Positions 1-5,539 of a stretch of 6,006 nt of DNA are shown here, in pieces (position 1 is the first letter of the stretch; each line of letters begins with the position of its first letter). The notes beneath the pieces were generated by a model. It was not told the origin of the DNA and searched no databases. It saw only the letters and a program-made list of their open reading frames with translations. The translations under genes were made by a program, and so were the position numbers. The stretch comes from Desulfurococcales archaeon (lineage in GTDB: Archaea; Thermoproteota; Thermoprotei_A; Sulfolobales; NBVN01). The stretch is taken from contig JAGGUC010000086.1 of NCBI GenBank assembly GCA_021158735.1, forward strand, positions 1-6,006, written 5' to 3'.

Positions 1-1200
1 ATGGATTTTGAGAAGTTAGAGCAGGAGAACTTATTTAAGTACATTAGAATTCCCGTAATTGCTACTGAGGATGTTACTGACTTCTTAAGCTCAGCAATTA
101 ATGAGGAGATCAAGAAGCAGGGAACTAAGGTTATAGTTATTGATAGTGTTAATCCTCTTCTGGATGCTTTGGGAAGGAGTGCTGTTAAGCGCTCAGTACT
201 TCAGAACTACCTGTACGACTTGACAAACATGATTAAGGGAATAGCTATTCTTGTAGCAGAATTACCGTTGGGTAGAGTTGTGTTGCCTGAGGAAATCATA
301 GAATTTATTGCTGATGCTATTATTTTAATGAAGCATGAAGTAAAGCATTCAATAATTCACAGGAAAATAGAGTTCAGAAAGTTTAGGGGTGTTAAGTTAA
401 TTCTTGCGGAGGCACCATATTCGATTATTGAGGGTTTAGGTATTAAGTTATTCATGCCACCAATGCTCAGTAAAGTCCCTTCAAGACATTTTAAGAAGGG
501 CTACACATTCCCAAGTAAGATCCTCTCTAAATACATACCTAATATAGCTCCAGGCAGTAGCATATTCGTAGGTTACCCACCGCATGGAAGATCATACCTG
601 TACACGCTTCTACCGATCACGGCCATGCTACTATGGAATGACTGCTCCGTCGGTATATTCTCGTACAGGTATTCTGAAGACGAGCTGAAGTGGTACCTAA
701 GCCTAGTTGCCCAGGACCTCGGTATTGACTTGAGCGTAATTAGCTCTAGACTAAAGTTTATTGTAAGTTCTAATCCCACCACTTACAGTTCAGGTGAATT
801 AACTAATATTGAGAGTGAGTTGATCAGAAAGACAGGACCTGACGCTGTAATCTACCATGGTATCGAGATTCTGTACATGGTTAGGGAGAGTAGGGAGGAA
901 CATATTAGGTCAGTATATAATGCTATACTCGCAACCAGGACCATGGGAGCCATGTCTATAGGTATGGGCTCAGTATATGATGAGAGTGTGTTTAAGGCTG
1001 AGTCAGTAATGAGTGAAGTTGTGTTTAGACTGAAGTACTTGTGGGGCAGGAAGTTAGGTCAATTAAGGCCCTACCTGTACATATGGAGAACAGGTAGTGA
1101 ACCAGCAGTACTTAAGCCCGAGGAGCTTGAAAATTGCTTAACAGAATTATCAAGTAATTTGAAGAAAAAATTTATGGGAGGTACCGCCGGGAATTCATGA
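1..1200 (+). CDS. Two-domain KaiC/RadA-like RecA-fold protein, 5' end cut by window edge
   Basis: This is the C-terminal 399 residues of a protein with two RecA-like modules, of the kind seen in archaeal KaiC-like/circadian-clock-type ATPases. In the first module the Walker A loop lies upstream of the window. Its Walker B strand is visible as VIVID at residues 44-48, followed by the KaiC-type strand with basic residues (RKIEFRKFRG, 121-130). The second module starts near residue 170. Its P-loop position reads GYPPHGRSY (191-199), with arginine instead of the Walker lysine, and its Walker B position reads DAVIYHG (281-287), with tyrosine where aspartate is expected. The second module therefore probably does not hydrolyse ATP and may be structural or regulatory. 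The ATG at position 1 is probably internal, because the first P-loop is missing. The cellular role is unknown; family members act in signalling, motility or DNA-related processes. The fold is fairly sure, the function is not. Confidence 0.75.
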   Translation: MDFEKLEQENLFKYIRIPVIATEDVTDFLSSAINEEIKKQGTKVIVIDSVNPLLDALGRSAVKRSVLQNYLYDLTNMIKGIAILVAELPLGRVVLPEEIIEFIADAIILMKHEVKHSIIHRKIEFRKFRGVKLILAEAPYSIIEGLGIKLFMPPMLSKVPSRHFKKGYTFPSKILSKYIPNIAPGSSIFVGYPPHGRSYLYTLLPITAMLLWNDCSVGIFSYRYSEDELKWYLSLVAQDLGIDLSVISSRLKFIVSSNPTTYSSGELTNIESELIRKTGPDAVIYHGIEILYMVRESREEHIRSVYNAILATRTMGAMSIGMGSVYDESVFKAESVMSEVVFRLKYLWGRKLGQLRPYLYIWRTGSEPAVLKPEELENCLTELSSNLKKKFMGGTAGNS

Positions 1201-1272
1201 CCTTCTACTATTAAGTATTGAGCGGTTAGTGCCTGTGCATTGCTTGACTTCAGCTCAACTTAAGAGTAATTG

Positions 1273-1280
1273 TTTTTATA
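1273..1280 (+). promoter_or_regulatory. Archaeal box A (TATA) promoter for the PUA/EVE-like gene
   Basis: TTTTTATA lies 33 bases upstream of the TTG start at 1313. Archaeal transcription usually starts about 25 bases downstream of box A, which puts the 5' end near 1300-1304 and leaves a leader of only about ten bases that still carries GAGGT. This suggests the gene is transcribed independently of the KaiC-like gene, although no clear terminator separates the two. Confidence 0.55.
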
Positions 1281-1301
1281 CCATAAATTCAGTAATGACT
1301 T

Positions 1302-1306
1302 GAGGT
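1302..1306 (+). promoter_or_regulatory. Ribosome binding site deciding the TTG start at 1313
   Basis: GAGGT sits six bases before TTG at 1313, good spacing for archaeal Shine-Dalgarno pairing. It supports the unusual TTG codon as the true start. Confidence 0.6.
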
Positions 1307-1312
1307 AGCAGA

Positions 1313-1852
1313 TTGCAGGACCACGCAATTGCACTTACTTCATGCGGGTGGGTTGAGGCAGCTGCTTCAGGAAGAGTTAAGGTCTTAGACTTCCCAAAGA
1401 GAAGGAAGAAAGGAATTAGGTCTTTAGGGCCGGGATCCATCGTTCTGGTTGCTTGCAGGAAGGAAGGTATTGGTGCCGTAATTACTGGGGAGTTACTGGT
1501 TAAGGAGGTCCGTAAGCTGTACTCAGGCACGTATAGGAGGCTGGCTAGGAAGGGGCTTATCTACGAGCCTCAGGAACTAAAGCCGAGGGAGTACGTGTGG
1601 GCTATAATTTTTGAGGACTTCATTAAGTACCCGCGTGAGGTACCTCAGAGTGAGTTAAGTGACGTAAGGACGAGCACTTCGCACAAGCCGCTGTCTGAGT
1701 GGCTGCTGATAGGGCTTACTTACATTAAGTCTGAGGACTCACATGTAATAGATAAGGTTAGAAGTAAGGCAGGAGTGCTTGGTTACCTCATGAGGAAGTT
1801 AAGGGAGCTGGAGTCCAGGCTTGATCAGCTTCAGGGACTTCTGAGGAGGTGA
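1313..1852 (+). CDS. Small PUA/EVE-like domain protein with C-terminal coiled coil (tentative)
   Basis: This gene encodes a 179-residue soluble protein. The first 140 residues resemble the PUA-like/EVE fold: an N-terminal ALTSCGWVEAA segment, a beta strand with a turn (SLGPGSIVLVACR, 37-49) like the 'PGD-hydrophobic' strand of EVE/ASCH domains, then a GAVITGEL strand (54-61) and a late strand EYVWAIIF (93-100). EVE domains recognise modified bases in nucleic acid, so a role in RNA or DNA binding is possible. This rests on pattern recognition only. Residues about 155-178 (LMRKLRELESRLDQLQGLL) have heptad-spaced leucines and probably form a short coiled coil for dimerisation or partner binding. 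The TTG start is supported by GAGGT six bases upstream and by a box A. There is no signal peptide or membrane segment. Coding is confident; the domain name is moderate to low. Confidence 0.7.
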   Translation: MQDHAIALTSCGWVEAAASGRVKVLDFPKRRKKGIRSLGPGSIVLVACRKEGIGAVITGELLVKEVRKLYSGTYRRLARKGLIYEPQELKPREYVWAIIFEDFIKYPREVPQSELSDVRTSTSHKPLSEWLLIGLTYIKSEDSHVIDKVRSKAGVLGYLMRKLRELESRLDQLQGLLRR

Positions 1853-1857
1853 GGGTC

Positions 1858-1878
1858 TAAGCCATCACGTACGGCTTA
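1858..1878 (+). terminator. Possible hairpin after the PUA/EVE-like gene
   Basis: TAAGCC (1858-1863) and GGCTTA (1873-1878) form a 6-base-pair stem with a 9-base loop, starting six bases after the stop codon. No T-run follows on the plus strand, so its action as an intrinsic terminator is doubtful. It could be a transcript-end or RNA-stability hairpin. Confidence 0.25.
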
Positions 1879-1905
1879 TGTACTTAGTTAGTATTAGGTT
1901 AAGTT

Positions 1906-1910
1906 AAAAA
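1906..1910 (-). terminator. T-run terminator downstream of the reductase pseudogene
   Basis: Read on the minus strand, TTTTT occurs 22 bases past the pseudogene stop at 1932. Archaeal RNA polymerase terminates at short T-runs without needing a strong hairpin, so this is a plausible transcript end for the minus-strand locus. Confidence 0.35.
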
Positions 1911-1931
1911 TTACGTGGTTTATCTATGGAT

Positions 1932-2880
1932 TCAGTACCGTATCAAGTACGTTATTAGTACCTTCCTGCTCAGCTCCTCCAGCGTTCTCCAGCCTTCCCA
2001 GCTCAGCCTCCACCCTACTGCCCCAGCATTATCCTCTACTTGCTGAGGGTTCTTAGCTCCGGGTATGGGTATGACTGAAGGGCTAGACATTATGAGCCAG
2101 TTTAGTGCTACCTGTGCGGGTGTTTTCCCGTACTTCTCCGCTAGTTCCTTCAGTACCTTGACCAGCTCCCACACAGAGCTGAGGTTCTCAGGGTGGAATA
2201 TTGGGTCTGAGGACCTCACGTCCTGGAACTGCGGTAGGTTTTCTGGTGTGTACTTACCTGTCAGCGCTCCCTTAGCTATTGGGGATCAAGCCATCACCGC
2301 TATGTCGTGTGCTTCAGCGTAGGGTATTAGCTCTTTCTCAGCCCACCTCTCAACCAGGTTGTACCTTATCTGGAGTACCGCCATGTCCTCACTGGCTAGG
2401 CAGGCCCTGAATGAGTTGACGGGCTCGGTCGGGAAGTCGCACAGGCCTAGGTACCTTACCCAGCTTTACGAGCTTCTCCATAGCTCTGGCGTACTCGTAT
2501 GTCGGGTAGTTATGCCAGCAGGGTGGCCAGTGTGCTAGGAGAATGTCAACGCAGTCTACCCTCAGGTGCTTCAGCGACTTGCTCACGGACCTGAAGATAT
2601 CGTGCGGGTTCAGGAACTCTCCAGGTATTTTAGTGCTTACTACTATTTCGTCCCCTCTTAGCTCCTGCTTCCTTGAGGGCCCTCCCTAGGTAGTCCTCAC
2701 TCTTTCCCGGCCCATACACCATTGCTGTGTCGAAGAAGTTTATTCCTACCTCTAGGGCCTTCCCCACGACCTCCTTAGCTACACCGTAGTCCGTCATCCC
2801 CAGGCCTCACTGAACTGCCACACACCAAGACCTATCCCAGATACTTTAAGGCCTGTCCAACCCAGGCTTACGTACTCCAT
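1932..2880 (-). pseudogene. Aldo/keto reductase pseudogene (three frameshifts, one nonsense codon)
   Basis: Reading the minus strand from ATG at 2880 and switching frames three times gives a reductase of about 317 residues, the normal length of the aldo/keto reductase superfamily (NAD(P)H-dependent carbonyl reduction on a TIM barrel). It starts MEYVSLGWTGLKVSGIGLGV and contains the signature GINFFDTAMVYGPGKSE. In repaired numbering the catalytic tetrad is intact: Asp51, Tyr56, Lys84 (VVSTKIP) and His117 (LLAHWP). Later segments include DIAVMA-SPIAKGALTGKY and VIPIPGAKNPQQVEDN, the usual cofactor-binding end. Lesions are one base lost in a G-run (2798-2801), one base gained in a G-run (2652-2655), an apparent 5-base loss around 2451-2460, and TGA at 2286-2288 where the family has tryptophan (MAWSPI). 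The body is otherwise well conserved, so inactivation looks recent. The homopolymer indels alone could be sequencing errors; the other two are harder to dismiss. The substrate is unknown. Confidence 0.88.
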
Positions 2881-2913
2881 GATTTAATACCCTGGAGTAT
2901 ATTTCCTTAGATA

Positions 2914-2921
2914 GTATAAAG
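2914..2921 (-). promoter_or_regulatory. Box A promoter of the aldo/keto reductase pseudogene
   Basis: On the minus strand CTTTATAC lies about 37 bases before the ATG at 2880, predicting transcription from about 2890 with a leader near ten bases. No strong ribosome binding site is seen. The promoter appears intact although the gene is broken, so the locus may still be transcribed. Confidence 0.45.
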
Positions 2922-2993
2922 ACAGGTGTATTGTGCATTTATAGCTTTTTCCTTGTTCTTGATTACTGGCTACTTGGTCGTGTATGAGGCTGC

Positions 2994-3001
2994 TTTAAAT
3001 A
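2994..3001 (+). promoter_or_regulatory. Box A promoter of the MDP-1-like phosphatase gene
   Basis: TTTAAATA stands in an AT-rich tract (2994-3020) in the divergent region between the reductase pseudogene and the phosphatase. The predicted transcription start is near 3025, giving a leader of about 40 bases. Further AT-rich alternatives (TTTATTATG, TTTATTTTAA) follow directly, so the exact element is uncertain. Confidence 0.5.
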
Positions 3002-3060
3002 TTTATTATGTTTATTTTAAGGTAAGACTTAATTATGGTGAATTACCCTCTCTAACGTAT

Positions 3061-3066
3061 AGGTGG
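3061..3066 (+). promoter_or_regulatory. Ribosome binding site favouring TTG 3072 as phosphatase start
   Basis: AGGTGG overlaps the first possible start (GTG 3063) but is five bases upstream of TTG 3072. This matches the GAGGT-to-TTG spacing at 1302-1313, and nothing resembling a binding site precedes GTG 3063. Confidence 0.4.
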
Positions 3067-3581
3067 GTGTGTTGGGTAGGCGGTCTCTAAGGGTGCTCTT
3101 CATCGATCTGGACGGGACTGTGTGGAACCACCTCGACGTGAGTGCCCTTACCCCACCCTTCAGGAGGGTCGGTTCTGAAGTTGTTGAGGATTCCGCAGGG
3201 ATCAAGGTCAGGCTTTCTCAGGGTGTCCGTAAGTTCCTCGCTGGTGTCAGGGGGCTCGGGATCGTTGTTGCTTCATTGAGCTGGAACAACCCTGTTAAGA
3301 CCCTCGAAGTGATCAAGGCTTTCGGGATCAATCACTTGTTTGATGTTCACTACATCGAGCCTCACCCTAGGAAGGGTGAGGTCATGGCTTACGCCCTCAT
3401 GGATCTCTCTGAGAAGCTCGATGTTAGTTTAGGTGCTGAGAACGTCGTGTATATTGATGATAAGGACATACACTTGAGTGAGGTTAGGGAGAAAGTAGGT
3501 GACGTACTCTTCCTCCGTGCTTGGAGGGACTTTAAGGACTTTGAGGAGGCCTACGAGATCATCAGGAAGTATGTTGAGTGA
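3063..3581 (+). CDS. HAD-superfamily phosphatase, magnesium-dependent phosphatase-1 (MDP-1) type
   Basis: The protein has up to 172 residues and is a capless HAD hydrolase, the size expected for MDP-1. All four HAD motifs are visible: motif I FIDLDGTVW (nucleophile Asp15, acid/base Asp17), motif II VVASLSWN (Ser71), motif III PRKGE (Lys104) and motif IV YIDDKD (Asp132 and Asp133, magnesium ligands). It is a cytosolic magnesium-dependent phosphomonoesterase by family; MDP-1 relatives act on phosphotyrosine, sugar phosphates or glycated-amine phosphates, and the substrate here is not predictable. Three in-frame starts are possible: GTG 3063, GTG 3069 and TTG 3072. AGGTGG at 3061-3066 is five bases before TTG 3072, so TTG 3072 (169 residues) is my preferred start; the range given is the longest version. 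The gene lies 55 bases before the PsiE-like gene on the same strand and is probably the first gene of that pair. Confidence 0.88.
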   Translation: MGVLGRRSLRVLFIDLDGTVWNHLDVSALTPPFRRVGSEVVEDSAGIKVRLSQGVRKFLAGVRGLGIVVASLSWNNPVKTLEVIKAFGINHLFDVHYIEPHPRKGEVMAYALMDLSEKLDVSLGAENVVYIDDKDIHLSEVREKVGDVLFLRAWRDFKDFEEAYEIIRKYVE

Positions 3582-3583
3582 GC

Positions 3584-3636
3584 TCCTCTCCTGGCTTGAG
3601 AGGTAATCACTAATTATCCTCTCCAGTAATTTTTAA
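3584..3636 (+). promoter_or_regulatory. Attenuator-like leader with two competing hairpins before the PsiE-like gene
   Basis: The octamer TCCTCTCC occurs at 3584-3591 and 3617-3624, on either side of one GAGAGG (3598-3603). GAGAGG can pair with the first copy (6 base pairs, loop 3591-3597) or with the second. The second pairing is extended by TAAT/ATTA (3604-3607 with 3613-3616) into a 10-base-pair stem with one bulged T and a 5-base loop. TTTTT (3630-3634) follows, ending two bases before the TTG start. The two stems exclude each other, as in a terminator/antiterminator pair. The pairing is directly visible; regulation is inferred. At minimum the T-run is a plausible terminator for the phosphatase transcript. 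Confidence 0.4.
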
Positions 3637-4143
3637 TTGGGGGTACTTCTGGTTAGGTACAATGACTATGAATACAAGCTTACTAGAGTAGCTAAGGCCC
3701 TGGTCAAGTACGGGAGATTCCTAATAATTACTGTAGAGGCCGTTATTATTGCCGCGATCTCGGTCCTCATAGTGCTGACGACCTACTACCTCAGCAGGGA
3801 CATCATGATCTCTTACCTAGCTGGGAGCGCTGCCGAGCTTCAGCGCATAATGAATGACATATTCCTCCTCATAGTTTACGTAGAGCTCGTCAGGAGCATA
3901 CTCGTAGCTTATAGGAGACCTGAAATGTACTTAGTGAGCATTGCTGAGGTCGGCTTCGTAATAACGGTTAGGGAGGTTCTGGCGGCGGTAATATCTAAGA
4001 CGACTATAGACGTGCTGTTGGCTTCTCTAGCGAGCATAGCTTTCGCAGTAGTTCTCTGGGTCTTCTATAAGAACGTGCTGCCGCATAGGGAGAGGACGCA
4101 GCAGGGTAAGCAGGAGCAGGGACGCGGGTCAAGTAGTAAGTAA
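3637..4143 (+). CDS. PsiE-family integral membrane protein
   Basis: This is a 168-residue protein with four predicted membrane helices: about 27-52 (FLIITVEAVIIAAISVLIVL), 75-92 (IFLLIVYVELVRSILVAY), 97-119 and 122-148. The core, with helix 2 carrying VELVRSI and helix 3 carrying AEVGFVITVREVL, matches the PsiE family ('phosphate-starvation-inducible E'), whose biochemical role is unknown. The N-terminal 26 residues and the C-terminal tail (149-168, rich in Arg, Lys, Gln, Gly and Ser) are hydrophilic. The only usable start is TTG 3637: an in-frame TAA directly precedes it and no ATG, GTG or TTG follows in frame before the first helix. There is no ribosome binding site; translation may be leaderless or coupled. 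A link to phosphate metabolism is suggested only by the family name and the phosphatase upstream. Confidence 0.8.
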   Translation: MGVLLVRYNDYEYKLTRVAKALVKYGRFLIITVEAVIIAAISVLIVLTTYYLSRDIMISYLAGSAAELQRIMNDIFLLIVYVELVRSILVAYRRPEMYLVSIAEVGFVITVREVLAAVISKTTIDVLLASLASIAFAVVLWVFYKNVLPHRERTQQGKQEQGRGSSSK

Positions 4144-4166
4144 CTTAAGCTCTCCCGTAATGAGTG

Positions 4167-4171
4167 TTTTT
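4167..4171 (+). terminator. T-run terminator after the PsiE-like gene
   Basis: TTTTT occurs 24 bases after the stop codon (4141-4143), followed by AACTG. No strong stem precedes it, which is usual for archaeal T-run termination. It probably ends the phosphatase/PsiE transcript and isolates the pilin-like gene. Confidence 0.4.
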
Positions 4172-4257
4172 AACTGTCAAGTACGCTCACCACTAATAAC
4201 CTTGCTCTAACGATCAGGCCTGCATCGCTCAATGAGGTGTTGGGTAGTGCCTGTAGG

Positions 4258-4265
4258 TTTATTAT
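4258..4265 (+). promoter_or_regulatory. Candidate box A promoter of the pilin-like gene
   Basis: TTTATTAT begins an AT-rich tract in the 217-base spacer before the pilin-like gene, predicting a transcript start near 4288 and a leader close to 100 bases. A second weaker candidate, TTTTATG at 4284-4290, would give a start near 4312. The rest of 4144-4360 shows no gene, RNA structure or repeat that I can recognise. Confidence 0.3.
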
Positions 4266-4384
4266 TTTTGTATGACACCCACAGTTTTATGAGGTGGTTG
4301 CTGTGCGACTGACCCATGTTTCTTGGTGCTATTGCCAGTGCTCCGATCTGTTATGTGTGAGTGGTGAGGTTAGGGGTCTGGTGC

Positions 4385-5391
4385 ATGAGTTTCTGTAGGG
4401 GCCTCTCTGCTCTGGCTTCGCTGATCCTGCTCGTTGCTGTGGTAGCGGTTCTTGGTTTGGTGATTTACGCTTTTGTTTCTAGCTACTCCTCCGGGGCTTT
4501 GTCAGCTGGGTCGGGTGCTGGTCCAGGTGTTATTGGGGTTGACTGTGCCTGTAGGCTTCCTTCAGGTGGGTTGAGGTTATTTGTGAGGAACTTGGGTGCT
4601 GTCCCGGTTGCTGTTACTGACGTGTACTTTATCGATCCTGCGAGTCAGGTGGTGCTCCTGAGGTTCAGGACGAATGTGACGGTTCCTTCAGGAGGGGTTT
4701 CAGTAGTTACTATTCCCTCGATCTACTTGAGTTCTATTGAAGGGCGTGCTGACCGGGTCAGGGTTGTTGCTGCCTCAGGTTCCTCCGCCCACTCGGTGGT
4801 GCTTCCTGAGGTCAGGCTTCTGAGGAGCTGGGCTGTAAGGTTAGGGCTTATGGCTAATAGGTATGGTGGGCGGGGGAGTCACTGGGTTGTATTTAACTTC
4901 ATTACTGGTGAGTACGTGCCCTATGACAATACTAGTGGGGTTGTGAGCGGTCCTTACAGAGGGGTCGCGCCAGTGCTTATGGACTCACCCATACTGATAG
5001 TTGTGAACCCCACTAACGCCAATAGGGACTGGGCCTTCACGTGGCGTGACCCTCACGGAACATTCAGGTTCTACCTGCAGGAAATCCTAGGTGATAAGGA
5101 GGTGGACTTCCGGTCTTCTGGGAGGACATCTTCAACCCCTACCACCCGCGCTCACTCGATGACTGGAAGGTTAATGTCGTAAGAGTCACAGTATTTACTA
5201 ACGGGACCTATAGGATAGCGGTATACATGGCTAAGGGAGGGTACTCCCATGAATTCTACCTTAACGTAATATCAGAGGTGCCGCTGACGGGAAACCTAGT
5301 ATGTAGGAAGCCATTCAGTAGGTACTGGACTTATTACTCCAGCGGATATTACAGAGAGATACCAGACAAAATATACGTAATTCACAGCTAG
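4385..5391 (+). pseudogene. Type IV pilin-like secreted protein, reading frame interrupted near 5098
   Basis: The N-terminus is MSFCRGLSALASLILLVAVV from ATG 4385. This is a class III signal peptide: a short basic start, a cleavage site after Arg5-Gly6, then a hydrophobic stretch (7-31) that forms the pilin assembly helix. Prepilin peptidase would process it for a surface pilus. The next part (CACRLPSGGLRLFVRNLGAVPVAV) is the beta-rich pilin/archaellin-like domain. In-frame GTG at 4361 and 4364 are alternative starts but make an atypically long leader. The frame ends at TAA 5180-5182. A -1 frame, open from GGA 5098 after TGA TAA (5092-5097), continues with clearly protein-like sequence (LPVFWEDIFNPYHP, then a Tyr/Trp-rich tail ending KIYVIHS) to TAG at 5389-5391. 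Joined, the protein has about 335 residues, large for a pilin. The break may be decay, a one-base sequence error or a programmed shift. Confidence 0.7.
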
Positions 5392-5478
5392 CAATCAGGC
5401 ACGTTCAGTGCTTAGTCGTGGTTCAGGCAAGTGCTCTGGCTAGGAGTCTTAGCTCGCATGTTTGTGGAAGCCTTAATC

Positions 5479-5528
5479 TAATGTACCTCAAGAATCTGCA
5501 GGAAATGTATTGGACTGGCAGTACATTA
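5479..5528. repeat. Inverted repeat in the convergent spacer
   Basis: TAATGTAC (5479-5486) is perfectly complementary to GTACATTA (5521-5528). A nearer partial copy, AATGTA at 5504-5509, can also pair with TACATT (5522-5527), giving a smaller hairpin with a 12-base loop. It lies between the end of the pilin-like locus and the stop of the phosphoesterase, so a bidirectional transcript-end structure is the simplest reading. Confidence 0.4.
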
Positions 5529-5539
5529 CCTAATTAAAA

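Noticed and set aside
573..782. Minus-strand open frame of 69 codons
   Set aside because: It lies wholly antisense to the second domain of the KaiC-like gene, with no promoter or family resemblance.
1180..1196. Adjacent GGTACC and GAATTC sites that look like a cloning polylinker
   Set aside because: They fall in the continuous C-terminal frame of the KaiC-like gene and nothing vector-like follows; natural coincidence.
1197..1214. ATG overlapping the KaiC-like stop codon (ATGA)
   Set aside because: The overlap suggests translational coupling, but this frame encodes only five residues before TAA, so it is not a gene.
1276..1530. Minus-strand open frame of 84 codons
   Set aside because: It is antisense to the PUA/EVE-like gene and runs through that gene's promoter; the plus-strand gene has a box A and a well-spaced GAGGT.
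2065..2322. Plus-strand open frame of 85 codons
   Set aside because: It is antisense to the aldo/keto reductase pseudogene, whose minus-strand translation matches a known family; the plus-strand peptide resembles nothing and has no ribosome binding site.
4144..4360. Possible small gene or RNA in the spacer before the pilin-like gene
   Set aside because: Only very short frames are present, and I found no tRNA-like arms, C/D boxes or strong hairpins; only promoter-like AT tracts and a T-run can be supported.
5392..5539. Possible RNA gene (GCAC-GTGC hairpin and a GGTTC-like stretch)
   Set aside because: The stem at 5399-5411 is only four base pairs and no cloverleaf or guide structure can be built around the GGTTC.
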